Shown piece by piece: positions 1-9,290 of a DNA stretch of 53,321 nt. Each line of letters starts with the position of its first letter. Position 1 is the stretch's first letter. This stretch comes from Stutzerimonas stutzeri (lineage in GTDB: Bacteria > Pseudomonadota > Gammaproteobacteria > Pseudomonadales > Pseudomonadaceae), in NCBI RefSeq assembly GCF_024448715.1, contig NZ_JAMOHZ010000013.1, positions 1-53,321 on the forward strand, read 5' to 3'. The notes beneath the pieces were generated by a model. That model ran no database searches. It was not told the origin of the DNA and was given only the letters and a program-made list of their open reading frames with translations. The position numbers and the translations under genes are program-made.

Positions 1-629
1 GAGAGCACTGCTAGCAGCGTTTTTACACACTCTGGGCCAAAAGCTGCCGCAGCCGGCTGGCTGCTATCGAGTCAGAAACGGATGTTGGCCCGGCTGTTAC
101 GAGCTGGGCTGCGTAAACGCGCTCTCGCTTAAATTCTGCGCTGCGCAGTGAAATCTGACGGAGCCTAGTTGTTCAGAACCTTACTTTCATCGCGATGCGC
201 TGCAGGAAATGATTCAACTGGCCACAAACAGTCAAAGCTTTTTTATCTAGCCCCGACCCAAGCCCAAGCCGGCCAGCCAAACGTTCCGGTAAAACTAGGT
301 CGATTTAACCTGCCAGAGACAGTCCGTCTCGCTTTTGACCTCACCTCACCTGCAACCTATCAACGGGTGCGAAAAGCAGGCTCGTAGCTAAAAATCCTCC
401 ATGGCTTTGCTGACCGCTTCGATGCATAAGCGTCTATTTCAGTGGCCTTGCGGTATCGCTCGTACCCAGAAACTGGAAAAGCTGAACAGACACTCTCCAT
501 TCACAGCGCTTACTTGCCTTGCTCGGTCGCAATCGAACTGCTCCGGCGAGACACCGTGGCATGGCCTCAAGCAGCGCGATGGCTTTCGTGGCGCTAGAAT
601 CGACGTTCCCTCATTCCAGGAGCCAAACC
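1..629. other. Leading region without a supported gene
   Basis: No reading frame here has convincing protein character or a good ribosome binding site. The short open frames on both strands look like chance frames of GC-rich DNA. The only clear signal is at the right edge, where AGGAG lies 7 bases before the ATG at 630. The first 130 bases contain several short inverted segments around GCTGCC and GGCTGC and could be a remnant of a repeat or mobile element, but I cannot name one. Confidence 0.4.
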
Positions 630-1517
630 ATGTCCGAACTGCCTTCCATCGCCTTTGCCGGCATCGGCCTGATGGGCCTGCGCATGTGCCGCCGGCTGAT
701 TGCTGCCGGCTATCCGCTGACGATATGGAACCGCTCGCCGGAAAAATGCGCGCCGATCGTTGAGGCCGGTGCGTGGCAGGTGAGTAGCCCCGCCGAGCTT
801 TGCGCCGCAGCCGATATCGTTCTGCTGTGTCTTGCGGATACCACGGTGGTGCGCGAAGTGGTATTCGGCAGCGACGGCATCGTCGAGGGCGCGCGAGCAG
901 GGCAGGTGCTAGTGGACCATTCCAGTCTGGAACCAGCCGCCACTCGTGCCATGGCCGCCGAGCTCGAATCACGCAGCGGCATGCGCTGGGTCGACGCGCC
1001 TGTTTCCGGTGGCACTGCGGGGGCCGAGGCGGGCAGTTTGGCGATCATGGCAGGCGGGCGCGGCGAGGACGTCGAGCGGGTGCGGCCGATCCTGATGCAG
1101 CTGGGCCAGCGTCTGACGCACATGGGTGAGATCGGCGCGGGCCAGGTGACCAAAGCCTGCAATCAGATGATCGTGGCTTGCAATGCGCTGGTGATTGCCG
1201 AAGTCGTGGCGTTGGCCGAGCGTTCCGGCGTCGATGCCAGCCTGATCGCGCCGGCGCTGGCCGGTGGTTTTGCTGACTCCAAGCCGTTGCAGATTCTCGC
1301 GCCGCAGATGGCCGCCAGCGAATTCGAGCCGGTTAAGTGGCACGTTCGTACTTTGCTCAAAGATCTCGATACCGCCGTGCAGCTGTCCCGCGAGGAAGGC
1401 AGTGCCACGCCGATGACCGGGCTCGCCGCGCAGCTGATGCGTCTGCATGGCAGTCAAGGGCATCTCGAGCAGGACCCAGCCACTTTGGTGCAGATGTACC
1501 GGGAGCAAGACCAATGA
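630..1517 (+). CDS. NAD(P)-dependent oxidoreductase, 3-hydroxyisobutyrate dehydrogenase family (GlxR/LtnD-like)
   Basis: This 295-aa protein has the beta-hydroxyacid dehydrogenase layout. An N-terminal Rossmann fold carries the dinucleotide motif GIGLMG near residue 11. The DAPVSGGTAGAE substrate-binding signature lies around residue 120, and the helical C-terminal domain carries the family lysine in GQVTKACNQM near residue 170. Family members reduce or oxidise short hydroxy acids such as tartronate semialdehyde, 3-hydroxyisobutyrate or threonate. The stop overlaps the start of the isomerase gene (ATGA at 1514-1517), so the two are probably translationally coupled. Start chosen at 630 because AGGAG lies 7 bases upstream; a longer frame is open from 519 but has no such site. 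The isomerase partner favours tartronate-semialdehyde or 2-oxotetronate chemistry, but substrate cannot be read from sequence alone. Confidence 0.88.
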   Translation: MSELPSIAFAGIGLMGLRMCRRLIAAGYPLTIWNRSPEKCAPIVEAGAWQVSSPAELCAAADIVLLCLADTTVVREVVFGSDGIVEGARAGQVLVDHSSLEPAATRAMAAELESRSGMRWVDAPVSGGTAGAEAGSLAIMAGGRGEDVERVRPILMQLGQRLTHMGEIGAGQVTKACNQMIVACNALVIAEVVALAERSGVDASLIAPALAGGFADSKPLQILAPQMAASEFEPVKWHVRTLLKDLDTAVQLSREEGSATPMTGLAAQLMRLHGSQGHLEQDPATLVQMYREQDQ

Positions 1518-2296
1518 AGATTGCCGCCAACCTATCCATGCTGTTCAGCGAGTTACCGCTCGGCGAGCGCATCATGGCGGCGCGAGCTGCCGGTTTCGAT
1601 GGCGTGGAAAATCAGTTTCCCTATGAGCTTCCGGCGATCCGTCTCAAGGAGTTGCTCGAGCGCGCCGGTTTGCCGCTGGTGCTGATCAACCTGCCAGCGG
1701 GCGATTTCATACAGGGAGGCCCCGGCCTGGCGGCGATGCCGGCGCGCCAGGACGAGTTCGACGCCGCGCTGCAGGAAGCACTGACCTACGCGGCCATGGC
1801 CCGACCGATGTGCATCAACGTGCTGCCGGGTCGGCTGGCTGACGGCATCGATCGCGACCAGGCGCTGGAAACGTTGGCGAACAATTTGCGCCGGAGCGCC
1901 GAGGCCTTTGCGTTGCTCGGTATTCGGGTCGTGTGCGAGGCGATCAATCCGCTGGATATGCCTGGGTTTCTGATCAACACCCCCGAGCATCTACAGGCCT
2001 TGCTGGAGCGCGTCGACCACCCCAACTGCCAGGCGCAGCTGGACCTGTATCACATGGCGCGGCAGCAACTGGATATTGTCGCTGGCATTCATTTTTTGGG
2101 GGCGCGCATCGGACACGTGCAATTCGCCGACTGCCCCGGTCGTGGCGCACCTGGTACGGGAGCGGTGGAGTTCGAGCCTTTGATCTCGGCATTGCAGGCG
2201 GTGGGTTACGACGGCTGGCTGTCTGCCGAGTATCGGCCCGATGATCAGGGCACCGCAGCGAGCCTGGGCTGGCTGGCGGAGTGGCAGCATCGCTGA
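1514..2296 (+). CDS. hyi: Hydroxypyruvate isomerase / 2-oxotetronate isomerase family protein
   Basis: A 260-aa TIM-barrel protein of the xylose-isomerase-like fold, the usual size for Hyi and OtnI. It opens with the family pattern MKIAANLSMLF, has FDGVENQFPYE near residue 27, CEAINP near residue 143 and QLDLYHM near residue 176, where the metal-binding Glu, Asp and His residues of the family lie, and ends with the conserved segment around AEYRP. Hyi interconverts hydroxypyruvate and tartronate semialdehyde; OtnI acts on 2-oxotetronates. The four-base overlap with the upstream dehydrogenase suggests consecutive steps. Glyoxylate carboligase, glycerate kinase and the OtnK-type kinase that usually accompany such genes are not in the window, so Hyi against OtnI stays open. 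Confidence 0.85.
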   Translation: MKIAANLSMLFSELPLGERIMAARAAGFDGVENQFPYELPAIRLKELLERAGLPLVLINLPAGDFIQGGPGLAAMPARQDEFDAALQEALTYAAMARPMCINVLPGRLADGIDRDQALETLANNLRRSAEAFALLGIRVVCEAINPLDMPGFLINTPEHLQALLERVDHPNCQAQLDLYHMARQQLDIVAGIHFLGARIGHVQFADCPGRGAPGTGAVEFEPLISALQAVGYDGWLSAEYRPDDQGTAASLGWLAEWQHR

Positions 2297-2422
2297 GTCG
2301 CCGCATTGCCCGGCATAAGCGGGGGTGATGGTGACAGACAGACGTGCATCAGGACTTTAGAGTCAGCGTCGAAAATCGGTCGGGGAAACGGCCGCGTATA
2401 ACAATAAATCGAGAGCGACGTC

Positions 2423-3769
2423 ATGCAGCCATCCACCCAAGCCGCGAACGCCTGGCGCGTCCTGTTTCTGCTGTTTCTGGCTAACCTGTTCAATTTTTTC
2501 GACCGCACCATTCCGGCGATCATCGCCGAGCCGATCCGCCTGGAGTGGAATCTCAACGACTTCCAGTTGGGCCTGATCGGCACCGCTTTCACCATCATCT
2601 ACGCGATCGCCGGGGTGCCGCTGGGGCGGATGGCCGATACCGGCTCGCGTCGCAAGATCATGGGCTGGGGACTGACCGCCTGGAGCGGGCTGACGGCGGT
2701 CAACGGCTTCGCCTGGAATTTCTGGAGCTTTCTACTGGTGCGCATGGGCATCGGTATCGGCGAGGCCAGCTATGCACCAGCGGCGAATTCGCTGATCGGC
2801 GATCTGTTCCCAGCGCACAAGCGCGCGCGGGCGATGGGCATCTTCATGCTCGGCCTGCCGCTGGGGCTGCTACTGGCATTTTTCACCATCGGCTTGATGG
2901 TCGAATACTTTGGCAGCTGGCGTGCACCGTTCTTCATCGCCGCGGTGCCTGGACTGGTGCTGGCACTGTTCATCTTCTTCGTCAGGGAGCCGCAGCGCGG
3001 CGCGGCGGAGACGGTCAAAGTCTCCCAGGAACGCGTCGAACAGCCGATCCGCAAGGTGCTGGCGATTCGTACCTTCTGGTGGCTGGTGCTGGCCGGGCTG
3101 GCGTTCAACTTCGCGACCTATGCCTGCAACGCGTTCATGGTGCCGCTGCTGATGCGCTACCACGGCGTGCCGCTGGTCGAGGCCTCGGTGGCCACCGGCG
3201 TGATCGTCGGGCTTACCGGTCTGATCGGGTTGACCTTCGGTGGCTGGGTTGCTGACAAGATCCATCAGCGTTTCGCCCGCGGCCGGCTGATTTTCGCCGC
3301 AGCGAGCATGGTCATCGCCACACTCGCCACCGGTTATGCGCTGTTGGCAGGACGCATTGAGGTCGGTGTGTTCGTCGCGGTGTTCAGCATCGGCTGGCTG
3401 TTCTCTTATAACTTCTATACCTGCGTCTACACGGCGATCCAGGACGTGGTCGAGCCGCGCCTTCGCGCTACCGCCATGGCGCTGTTCTTTGCTGGCCTGT
3501 ACCTGCTCGGTGGCGGCATGGGGACCGTGGTGGTGGGGCTGCTGTCGGATCACTTTGCCGAGTCGGCGATGCTCGCAGCCGGTGCTGCCGAGATGACCGA
3601 GGCTTTCCGCGCCGAGGGTCTGCACGGGGCGATGTATCTGATCCCGGCGTCCCTGCTGCTGACCATGGTCTTCCTGTTCCAAGCCTCGCGGACTTTTTGT
3701 CACGACTCGCAGCGCATGACCAGTGGCATGAGCCAGTCCGCCAGCGAAGCCGAGGCCGCACTGGCCTGA
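2423..3769 (+). CDS. MFS transporter, Spinster-like / organic anion type
   Basis: A 448-aa polytopic membrane protein with about 12 hydrophobic segments, the normal length for major facilitator carriers. The loop 2-3 signature appears as PLGRMADTGSRRKI near residues 64-77, and loop 4-5 contains GIGIGEASYAPAANSLI near residue 112, typical of the Spinster-like branch. The N-terminus (LFLLFLANLFNFFDRTI) is the usual first helix with the Asp-Arg pair. It follows the isomerase after 126 bases on the same strand, so it may import the hydroxy acid that the two upstream enzymes use. The substrate is inferred from context only. Confidence 0.85.
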   Translation: MQPSTQAANAWRVLFLLFLANLFNFFDRTIPAIIAEPIRLEWNLNDFQLGLIGTAFTIIYAIAGVPLGRMADTGSRRKIMGWGLTAWSGLTAVNGFAWNFWSFLLVRMGIGIGEASYAPAANSLIGDLFPAHKRARAMGIFMLGLPLGLLLAFFTIGLMVEYFGSWRAPFFIAAVPGLVLALFIFFVREPQRGAAETVKVSQERVEQPIRKVLAIRTFWWLVLAGLAFNFATYACNAFMVPLLMRYHGVPLVEASVATGVIVGLTGLIGLTFGGWVADKIHQRFARGRLIFAAASMVIATLATGYALLAGRIEVGVFVAVFSIGWLFSYNFYTCVYTAIQDVVEPRLRATAMALFFAGLYLLGGGMGTVVVGLLSDHFAESAMLAAGAAEMTEAFRAEGLHGAMYLIPASLLLTMVFLFQASRTFCHDSQRMTSGMSQSASEAEAALA

Positions 3770-3782
3770 ATCACCGAACGCC

Positions 3783-3810
3783 CGCTGCGCGCCGGTCAGG
3801 CGCCGCAGCG
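3783..3810. terminator. Possible hairpin after the MFS gene
   Basis: CGCTGCG pairs with CGCAGCG and inner CGCC pairs with GGCG around a short loop, with one bulged base. It lies directly behind the MFS stop codon. There is no T-run, so it is only a candidate terminator. Confidence 0.3.
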
Positions 3811-3908
3811 GCGTCCGCTATCTCCGACTCAGCCAGGCGACGATTGGCCAGCATTTGCCGGCAGGGTCGCATAAACTGCGCGGCCGTTTTTGGCAGTCCG
3901 GACCGCAC

Positions 3909-5174
3909 ATGCACACTCCGTCTCCCGCCCGCGCTTGCGGCATCGACTTCGGTACCTCCAATTCCACCGTTGGTTGGTGGCGTCCCGCCAGCGAACCGCT
4001 GCTTGCCCTTGAGGATGATCAGCACACCCTGCCTTCAGTGGTGTTCTTCAACGTCGAGGAGCGCCGCCCCGTGTATGGCCGGCTGGCCCTAGCCGAGTAT
4101 CTGGAAGGCTACGAGGGGCGGCTGATGCGCTCGCTCAAAAGCCTGCTGGGTTCCAAACTGCTGAAGAGCGAGACAACGGTGCTGGGCAGCGCCATGCCGT
4201 TCAAAGACATTCTCGGGCTGTTTCTCGGCACGTTGAAGCAGCGTGCGGAAGAACAGGCCTCGCGCTCGTTCGAGGAAGTGGTGTTGGGCCGCCCGGTGTT
4301 CTTCGTCGACGACGATCCGCAGGCGGACAAGGAAGCGGCCGACACCCTCGCTGCCGCAGCCAGGAAAATCGGCTTCAAGGACGTCTCGTTCCAGTACGAG
4401 CCCATCGCTGCCGCCTTCGATTACGAATCGCGCATCGAGCGGGAAGAGCGCGTGCTGATCGTCGATATCGGCGGCGGTACTTCGGACTTCTCGCTGGTGC
4501 GCCTGTCGCCGGAGCGACGCCAGATAGACGATCGCCAGGAAGACATTCTCGCCACCTCGGGCGTACACATCGGCGGTACCGATTTCGACAAACAGCTCAG
4601 CCTGCAGGGCGTGATGCCGCTGTTCGGCTACGGTAGTCGGATGAAGAGCGATGCGCCGATGCCCACCAGCACGCACCTCAATCTCGCCACCTGGCACACG
4701 ATCAATGCGGTCTATGCACCGGCTTCGTTGCGCGCGTTGCAGAGCATGCGCTACGACATTGTCGATCCTACCGGAATCGACCGCTTGTTCAGCCTCATCG
4801 AGCAACGCGCCGGGCACTGGCTGGCGATGCAAGTGGAGCAAGGCAAGATCGAGTTGACCGAGCAGAACCAATATCTGATCGATTTCGCGCGTATCGAAAC
4901 CGGGCTGCAAGCAGACCTGAGCCGCGAAGGATTCGAAACGGCCATCGAGCCGTTGCTCGAACGCATCCGCGTTAACGTCGGTCAATTGCTGGTCAGTGCC
5001 GGGCTCAAGCACGAGGACATCGACACGGTGTTCTTCACGGGGGGTTCCAGCGCGATCCCGGCACTGCGCCAGCGTGTTGCAGCGCTCCTGCCGCAGGCGC
5101 GCCACGTCGAAGGCAACCGCTTCGGCAGCATCGGCAGCGGTTTGGCCATCGAGGCGAAGAAGCGCTACGGCTGA
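3909..5174 (+). CDS. yegD: Hsp70-family protein, YegD type
   Basis: A 421-aa protein that is essentially a lone Hsp70/actin-fold ATPase domain without the DnaK substrate-binding domain, as in YegD. The first phosphate loop is GIDFGTSNSTVGWW at residues 11-24, the second is VDIGGGTSDFS near residue 183, and the adenosine-binding motif FFTGGSSAIP lies in the last quarter. FQYEPIAAAFDYE matches the connecting segment of Hsp70 proteins. The role of YegD is not firmly known; chaperone-like or polypeptide-binding activity is assumed from the fold. The ATG at 3909 is chosen because the GIDFGT strand should start within about 10 residues; a longer frame opens at 3855. Confidence 0.88.
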   Translation: MHTPSPARACGIDFGTSNSTVGWWRPASEPLLALEDDQHTLPSVVFFNVEERRPVYGRLALAEYLEGYEGRLMRSLKSLLGSKLLKSETTVLGSAMPFKDILGLFLGTLKQRAEEQASRSFEEVVLGRPVFFVDDDPQADKEAADTLAAAARKIGFKDVSFQYEPIAAAFDYESRIEREERVLIVDIGGGTSDFSLVRLSPERRQIDDRQEDILATSGVHIGGTDFDKQLSLQGVMPLFGYGSRMKSDAPMPTSTHLNLATWHTINAVYAPASLRALQSMRYDIVDPTGIDRLFSLIEQRAGHWLAMQVEQGKIELTEQNQYLIDFARIETGLQADLSREGFETAIEPLLERIRVNVGQLLVSAGLKHEDIDTVFFTGGSSAIPALRQRVAALLPQARHVEGNRFGSIGSGLAIEAKKRYG

Positions 5175-5277
5175 AGCCGTTCAGAGCCTGCAAGATTGGT
5201 GGCGCGCTGGCAGTATTGTTGGGGCGAGGCGGCGACTTGCGTCGCTACGTCCTGCCACGAAAAGGCTCAGCCTGGAA

Positions 5278-5691
5278 TCAGGCGGCCTGGCTGTTCACTT
5301 CATGAATCTTCAACATCTTTTCCAGCTCGGTGCGGATAAATGCGTCTTCGCAGCCCGGCAGGTATTCGCGCAGCTTGCGGATCACCCAGAATTGGCCTTT
5401 GTCGACGAAGGGCAGACGCTCGTCCAGTGACTCGATGGCCATGGCTTTGTCATAGAACGCGCCGGTTTCGCGGTTCGGCTCGATGCCCAGATGAGCGAGG
5501 CAGTTGAGCACCAGCTTGCAGCTGTCGATCTCGCCTTGACGAATCTGCTCCAGCAACCGCCGCTGCGCCGGATCGCTGTATTCCTGCAGACTTTCCCCCG
5601 CAACCTTGGCACCGGCGCGCTCGGCGCTCAGCAGATCCTGCAGCAGCTTCGCTTCGCCCTCGGCTGTGTTGAGATAGTTCTGTTCGGCCAT
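5278..5691 (-). CDS. Small ferritin-like helical protein, function unknown
   Basis: A 137-aa soluble protein, almost entirely helical in character and rich in Glu, Leu and Ala. It has repeated Glu/His-containing helices (LLQDLLSAERAGAKV, LLEQIRQGEIDSCKL, LEKMLKIHEVNSQ), the look of a four-helix ferritin-like bundle. I think it belongs to the group annotated DUF6306 but cannot verify this. It has no signal peptide. It is convergent with yegD and lies just downstream of ppiA on the same strand (69-base gap), so it could share that transcript. No function is assigned. Confidence 0.75.
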   Translation of the reverse strand: MAEQNYLNTAEGEAKLLQDLLSAERAGAKVAGESLQEYSDPAQRRLLEQIRQGEIDSCKLVLNCLAHLGIEPNRETGAFYDKAMAIESLDERLPFVDKGQFWVIRKLREYLPGCEDAFIRTELEKMLKIHEVNSQAA

Positions 5692-5760
5692 TCGCTAGAT
5701 ATCCTGTTGCAGCGATTACAGCGCACGGGACGACACATGCGCTGTGTCCATCGGTGGGTG

Positions 5761-6312
5761 CTACAGCTTCTTCGCGGAAACGATTTTCACCGGCGTCAGT
5801 GGGACGTTTTGCATCATGCTGCGGTTGCCGGTCGGCACCTGGGCGATCTGGTCGACCACGTCCATGCCGCGCACCACTTTGCCGAACACCGCATAACCGA
5901 AGTCGCGGCCGCCATGGTCGAGAAAGTCATTGTCGCGGTGGTTGATGAAGAACTGGCTGGTAGCCGAATCGACGTTTTGCGTGCGGGCCATGGCCAGGGT
6001 GCCGCGTACGTTATGCAGGCCGTTGTCGGCCTCGTTCTTGATTGGCTCCTGGGTCGGTTTTTGGTCGAGGTTTTCGCTGAAGCCGCCGCCCTGAACCATG
6101 AAGCCCGGAATGACGCGGTGGAAGACGGTGTCGTCGTAGAAACCGCTTTCCACGTAGCTGAGGAAGTTTTTCACGCTGATCGGCGCTTTTTCCGCTTCCA
6201 GCTCGATTTCGATTTCGCCCATGCTGGTGTTCAGCAGCACATGTGGGTTTTCCGCTGCGAGCAGGTTGCCGGCCAGCAGCAATGAGCAGGCGGCAAGTAC
6301 AAGTCGTTTCAT
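5761..6312 (-). CDS. ppiA: Periplasmic peptidyl-prolyl cis-trans isomerase A (cyclophilin)
   Basis: A 183-aa cyclophilin. Residues 1-20 form a signal peptide with a cleavable LLAA-E junction, so it acts in the periplasm on proline bonds of exported proteins. The catalytic core is visible: the active-site arginine in [13 protein letters not shown], the substrate-groove segment [17 protein letters not shown] and the C-terminal [12 protein letters not shown]. The length matches PpiA of enterics (about 190 aa). The neighbours are unrelated housekeeping genes. Confidence 0.93.
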   Translation of the reverse strand: MKRLVLAACSLLLAGNLLAAENPHVLLNTSMGEIEIELEAEKAPISVKNFLSYVESGFYDDTVFHRVIPGFMVQGGGFSENLDQKPTQEPIKNEADNGLHNVRGTLAMARTQNVDSATSQFFINHRDNDFLDHGGRDFGYAVFGKVVRGMDVVDQIAQVPTGNRSMMQNVPLTPVKIVSAKKL

Positions 6313-6441
6313 GGTGTGTTCCTGGTTTGGATGGAAGCTTGGTTCAGCCTGCCGATACAGGCTGCGTGGAAATACTGTGCTCGGTCGTTAAACGCGCCTC
6401 AGCCGTTGCTCGCTACGTTTTCACACGATATGGATAGCAGA

Positions 6442-7332
6442 CTACGGTAGCGCATCGTACGTTCTGATCAGGTCGATGAGAATCTGCGTCGCCGGGCCGA
6501 GCGGCTTGTTCGGGTTAGTGTAGAGATAGAACAACGGGCGGCGAATGCTCCCTTGGACTAATGGCAACGGCTTGAGCGCGCCTTCTGCCAGCTCGCGGCC
6601 GATCATGTGTCTTGGCAGCCAGGCGAAGCCGAGCCCGCTGCTGACGAAGCCGACCGAGGTGGCCAGACTGCCGACGGTCCAGCGTTGCTCGGCGCCCAGC
6701 CAGCCGGCGTCGCGCGGTTGGCGCTGGCCGGAATCGCGCACCACGACCTGCATCTGATTCTGCAGATCCTGCACGCTGAGCTTGCGTTGCAGCTGATGCA
6801 ACGGATGTTCGGCGTGGGCCACCGCGACGAACTCCACGGTACTCAGTTCCGCGCCCAGATAACCGGTGATACCCAAGCCACTGATGGCCAGATCGGCGGT
6901 GCCATCCTTGAGCACGTCCTCGACGCCGGAAAGTACTTCTTCACGCAAGCGCACCCGGCAGCCGCGACTCTTGGGCATGAATTCGGTCAGCGCGCGAATC
7001 AGTTTGGCGTTGGGATAGGCCGCGTCCACCACCAGACGTACCTCAGCTTCCCAGCCCTGCTCCATGTGGTAGGCCAGGTCTTCCAGTTGGCCGGCCTGGG
7101 TCACCAATTGCCGTGAACGGCGCAACAGCACTTCGCCAGCATCGGTGAGTACTGCTTTGCGCCCATCGATGCGCAACAAGGGCACGCCCAACTGCTCCTG
7201 CATGCGCGCAACCGTATAGCTGACCGATGACTGCGAGCGATGCAGCATTTCTGCCGCCTGGGCAAAGCCGCCGTGATCGATTACCGCCTGCAGGGTTCGC
7301 CATTGATCAAGGGTCACGCGGGGCGCTTTCAT
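6442..7332 (-). CDS. LysR-family transcriptional regulator
   Basis: A 296-aa LTTR. The N-terminal winged helix-turn-helix is clear (LQAVIDHGGFAQAAEMLHRS then QSSVSYTVARMQEQLG, residues 12-49), followed by the linker helix and a periplasmic-binding-protein-like effector domain (residues about 93-290) with typical strands such as ADLAISGLG and SVGFVSSGLGFAWLP. It is transcribed away from the small secreted protein at 7400, which may be a target because LTTRs often control a divergent gene. The effector is unknown. Confidence 0.92.
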   Translation of the reverse strand: MKAPRVTLDQWRTLQAVIDHGGFAQAAEMLHRSQSSVSYTVARMQEQLGVPLLRIDGRKAVLTDAGEVLLRRSRQLVTQAGQLEDLAYHMEQGWEAEVRLVVDAAYPNAKLIRALTEFMPKSRGCRVRLREEVLSGVEDVLKDGTADLAISGLGITGYLGAELSTVEFVAVAHAEHPLHQLQRKLSVQDLQNQMQVVVRDSGQRQPRDAGWLGAEQRWTVGSLATSVGFVSSGLGFAWLPRHMIGRELAEGALKPLPLVQGSIRRPLFYLYTNPNKPLGPATQILIDLIRTYDALP

Positions 7333-7399
7333 TCCGTTGTTTTCCTGTTACGTCTGTCTGGTACGCTGGCATCCGCCTTTACGAGGAGCCCGCATAAAA

Positions 7400-7729
7400 A
7401 TGAAAAGAATCCGCTTCGCTGCGCTCGCGTCGCTCGCCATCATCCCACTGAGCGCCCTGGCCGTCAGCTACCCGGTGGAACTGGAACAAGAGCTCAACGG
7501 CGCTGAAGTTCTGGCCACCACCGAAACCATCGATCGCGACATGGCCGGCCTGCTGCTGCAGAACTTCGGCGAACGCCCGGTTGAGTGTACTGCCGTGTTC
7601 CGCAACGGGCCGGAAGTACCCCGCACCCGTCGTACTACGCTGGCGTCCGGCGAGCGCAAGCCGCTGACCGCCAAGTTCAAGCGCGATGTGATCCGTCTGC
7701 GCGTCAAGCTGACCTGCGAGCCGGAGTAA
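7400..7729 (+). CDS. Small secreted protein of unknown function
   Basis: 109 aa with a clear signal peptide (MKRIRFAALASLAIIPLSAL, cut near residue 21), giving a mature periplasmic protein of about 88 residues with two cysteines (VECTAVF and LTCEPE) that could form a disulfide. Similar small Pseudomonas proteins have been mislabelled phosphoglycerate kinase; nothing here supports that name. The start at 7400 is chosen over an upstream frame from 7337 because the signal peptide begins here and GAGGAG-like bases precede it. Divergent from the LysR gene. Confidence 0.78.
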   Translation: MKRIRFAALASLAIIPLSALAVSYPVELEQELNGAEVLATTETIDRDMAGLLLQNFGERPVECTAVFRNGPEVPRTRRTTLASGERKPLTAKFKRDVIRLRVKLTCEPE

Positions 7730-7898
7730 TTCGGTCACGACCGCATATCGCCGCGAACTCGAGTCACTGCCGCTTAGCTGTGCCAGAGACACCTCAACCT
7801 CGCCGACGACAGCCTGTTGCGCCGCATAAAGCCGCCTCGCGATAGGCTGGACGGGTTAATCTATGCGACGTTTTTTCGACTTACCTGAGGTGTCGCCC

Positions 7899-9245
7899 TT
7901 GTTTGACCAATTCGCCCTGCACGAACGCCTGCTCAAGGCGGTCGCCGAACTCAAATTCGTCGAGCCGACGCCGGTGCAGGTGGCGGCCATTCCCCCCGCG
8001 CTGGAAGGGCGCGACCTACGGGTAACGGCGCAGACCGGCAGCGGCAAGACGGCGGCATTCGTGCTGCCGATGCTCAACCGACTGATCGGCGATGCGGTGG
8101 TGCGCACCGACGTGCGCGCGCTGATTCTGTTGCCGACTCGCGAGCTGGCGCAGCAGACCCTCAAGGAAGTCGAGCGTTTCTCGCAGTTCACCTTTATCAA
8201 GTCGGCGATGATCACGGGTGGTGAGGATTTCAAGGTCCAGGCGGCGATTCTGCGCAAGGTGCCTGACATTCTCATCGGCACACCGGGACGGATGATCGAA
8301 CACCTCAACGCTGGCACGCTGATTCTGAAGGATGTGGAAATCCTCATCCTCGACGAAGCCGACCGCATGCTCGACATGGGCTTTGCCGAAGACGTGCAGC
8401 GTCTGGTCGGCGAATGCGCCAAGCGTCAGCAGACCCTGCTATTTTCCGCCACCAGCGGCGGCGCCGCTTTGCGCGAAATGGCCGCCAGCGTACTGCGCGA
8501 TCCGCAGCACTTGCAGCTCAACCGCGTCAGTGAGCTGAACGAGGGGACTCGCCAGCAAATCATCACGGCCGAAAACACCGAGCATAAAGAAAAGCTGGTG
8601 AACTGGCTGTTGGCTAACGAGACGTACAAGAAAGCGGTGATCTTCACCAACACTCGGGTGCAGGCCGACCGCCTGTACGGGCGGCTGGTCGCGGAGGGCG
8701 TGAAGGCCTTCGTCCTGCACGGCGATAAGGACCAGAAGGACCGCAAGCTGGCCATCGACCGGGTCAAGGAAGGCGGCGTCAAAGTGCTGGTGGCCACCGA
8801 TGTGGCGGCCCGAGGGCTAGATATCGAAGGCCTGGATCTGGTGATCAACTTCGACATGCCGCGTTCGGGAGACGAGTATGTACATCGCATCGGCCGCACC
8901 GGTCGCGCTGGCGCTGAAGGCCTGGCGATCTCGTTGATCTGCCACAACGACTGGAACCTGATGTCGAGCATCGAGCGCTATCTCAAGCAGCGTTTCGAGC
9001 ATCGCGTGATCAAGGGCTTGAAGGGCAGTTACATGGGGCCGAAGAACCTCAAGGCCTCGGGCAAGGCGGCTGGCACCAAGAAGAAAAAGGAAGACAAGAA
9101 AAAAGCCGGCGACAAGAAGGCCAAGCCAAGCTCAAAACCAACAGCCAAGCGACCAAAGAACGCCAAGCGCGAGGCGCCGCCATCACAGGTCGTCAGTCAG
9201 GACGGAATGGCACCGTTGCGCCGCAAGAAGCCCGCCGCGGAATAA
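7899..9245 (+). CDS. DEAD-box ATP-dependent RNA helicase (SrmB/RhlE-like)
   Basis: A 448-aa helicase with the Q motif (FVEPTPVQ), Walker A AQTGSGKT near residue 44, PTRELAQQ, TPGRMIEH, the DEAD box LDEADRMLDMGF near residue 152, SATS, and the C-terminal RecA domain with ATDVAARGLDIEGLD and YVHRIGRTGRAG. The last 75 residues are a Lys-rich basic tail that likely binds RNA. I place the start at TTG 7899 because CTGAGG lies 8 bases upstream and MFDQFALHERLLKA is the natural N-terminus; an in-frame ATG at 7863 has no good binding site. The role is probably ribosome assembly or RNA remodelling. Confidence 0.9.
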   Translation: MFDQFALHERLLKAVAELKFVEPTPVQVAAIPPALEGRDLRVTAQTGSGKTAAFVLPMLNRLIGDAVVRTDVRALILLPTRELAQQTLKEVERFSQFTFIKSAMITGGEDFKVQAAILRKVPDILIGTPGRMIEHLNAGTLILKDVEILILDEADRMLDMGFAEDVQRLVGECAKRQQTLLFSATSGGAALREMAASVLRDPQHLQLNRVSELNEGTRQQIITAENTEHKEKLVNWLLANETYKKAVIFTNTRVQADRLYGRLVAEGVKAFVLHGDKDQKDRKLAIDRVKEGGVKVLVATDVAARGLDIEGLDLVINFDMPRSGDEYVHRIGRTGRAGAEGLAISLICHNDWNLMSSIERYLKQRFEHRVIKGLKGSYMGPKNLKASGKAAGTKKKKEDKKKAGDKKAKPSSKPTAKRPKNAKREAPPSQVVSQDGMAPLRRKKPAAE

Positions 9246-9252
9246 CCTTGCA

Positions 9253-9280
9253 AGCCGGGTAGCGCTGCTGTTGCCCGGCT
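9253..9280. terminator. Convergent terminator hairpin
   Basis: AGCCGGG pairs with CCCGGCT around a 14-base loop between the helicase stop and the leftward 97-aa gene. The position between two convergent genes supports a shared terminator; the T-run is weak. Confidence 0.5.
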
Positions 9281-9290
9281 CTCTAGAAAC

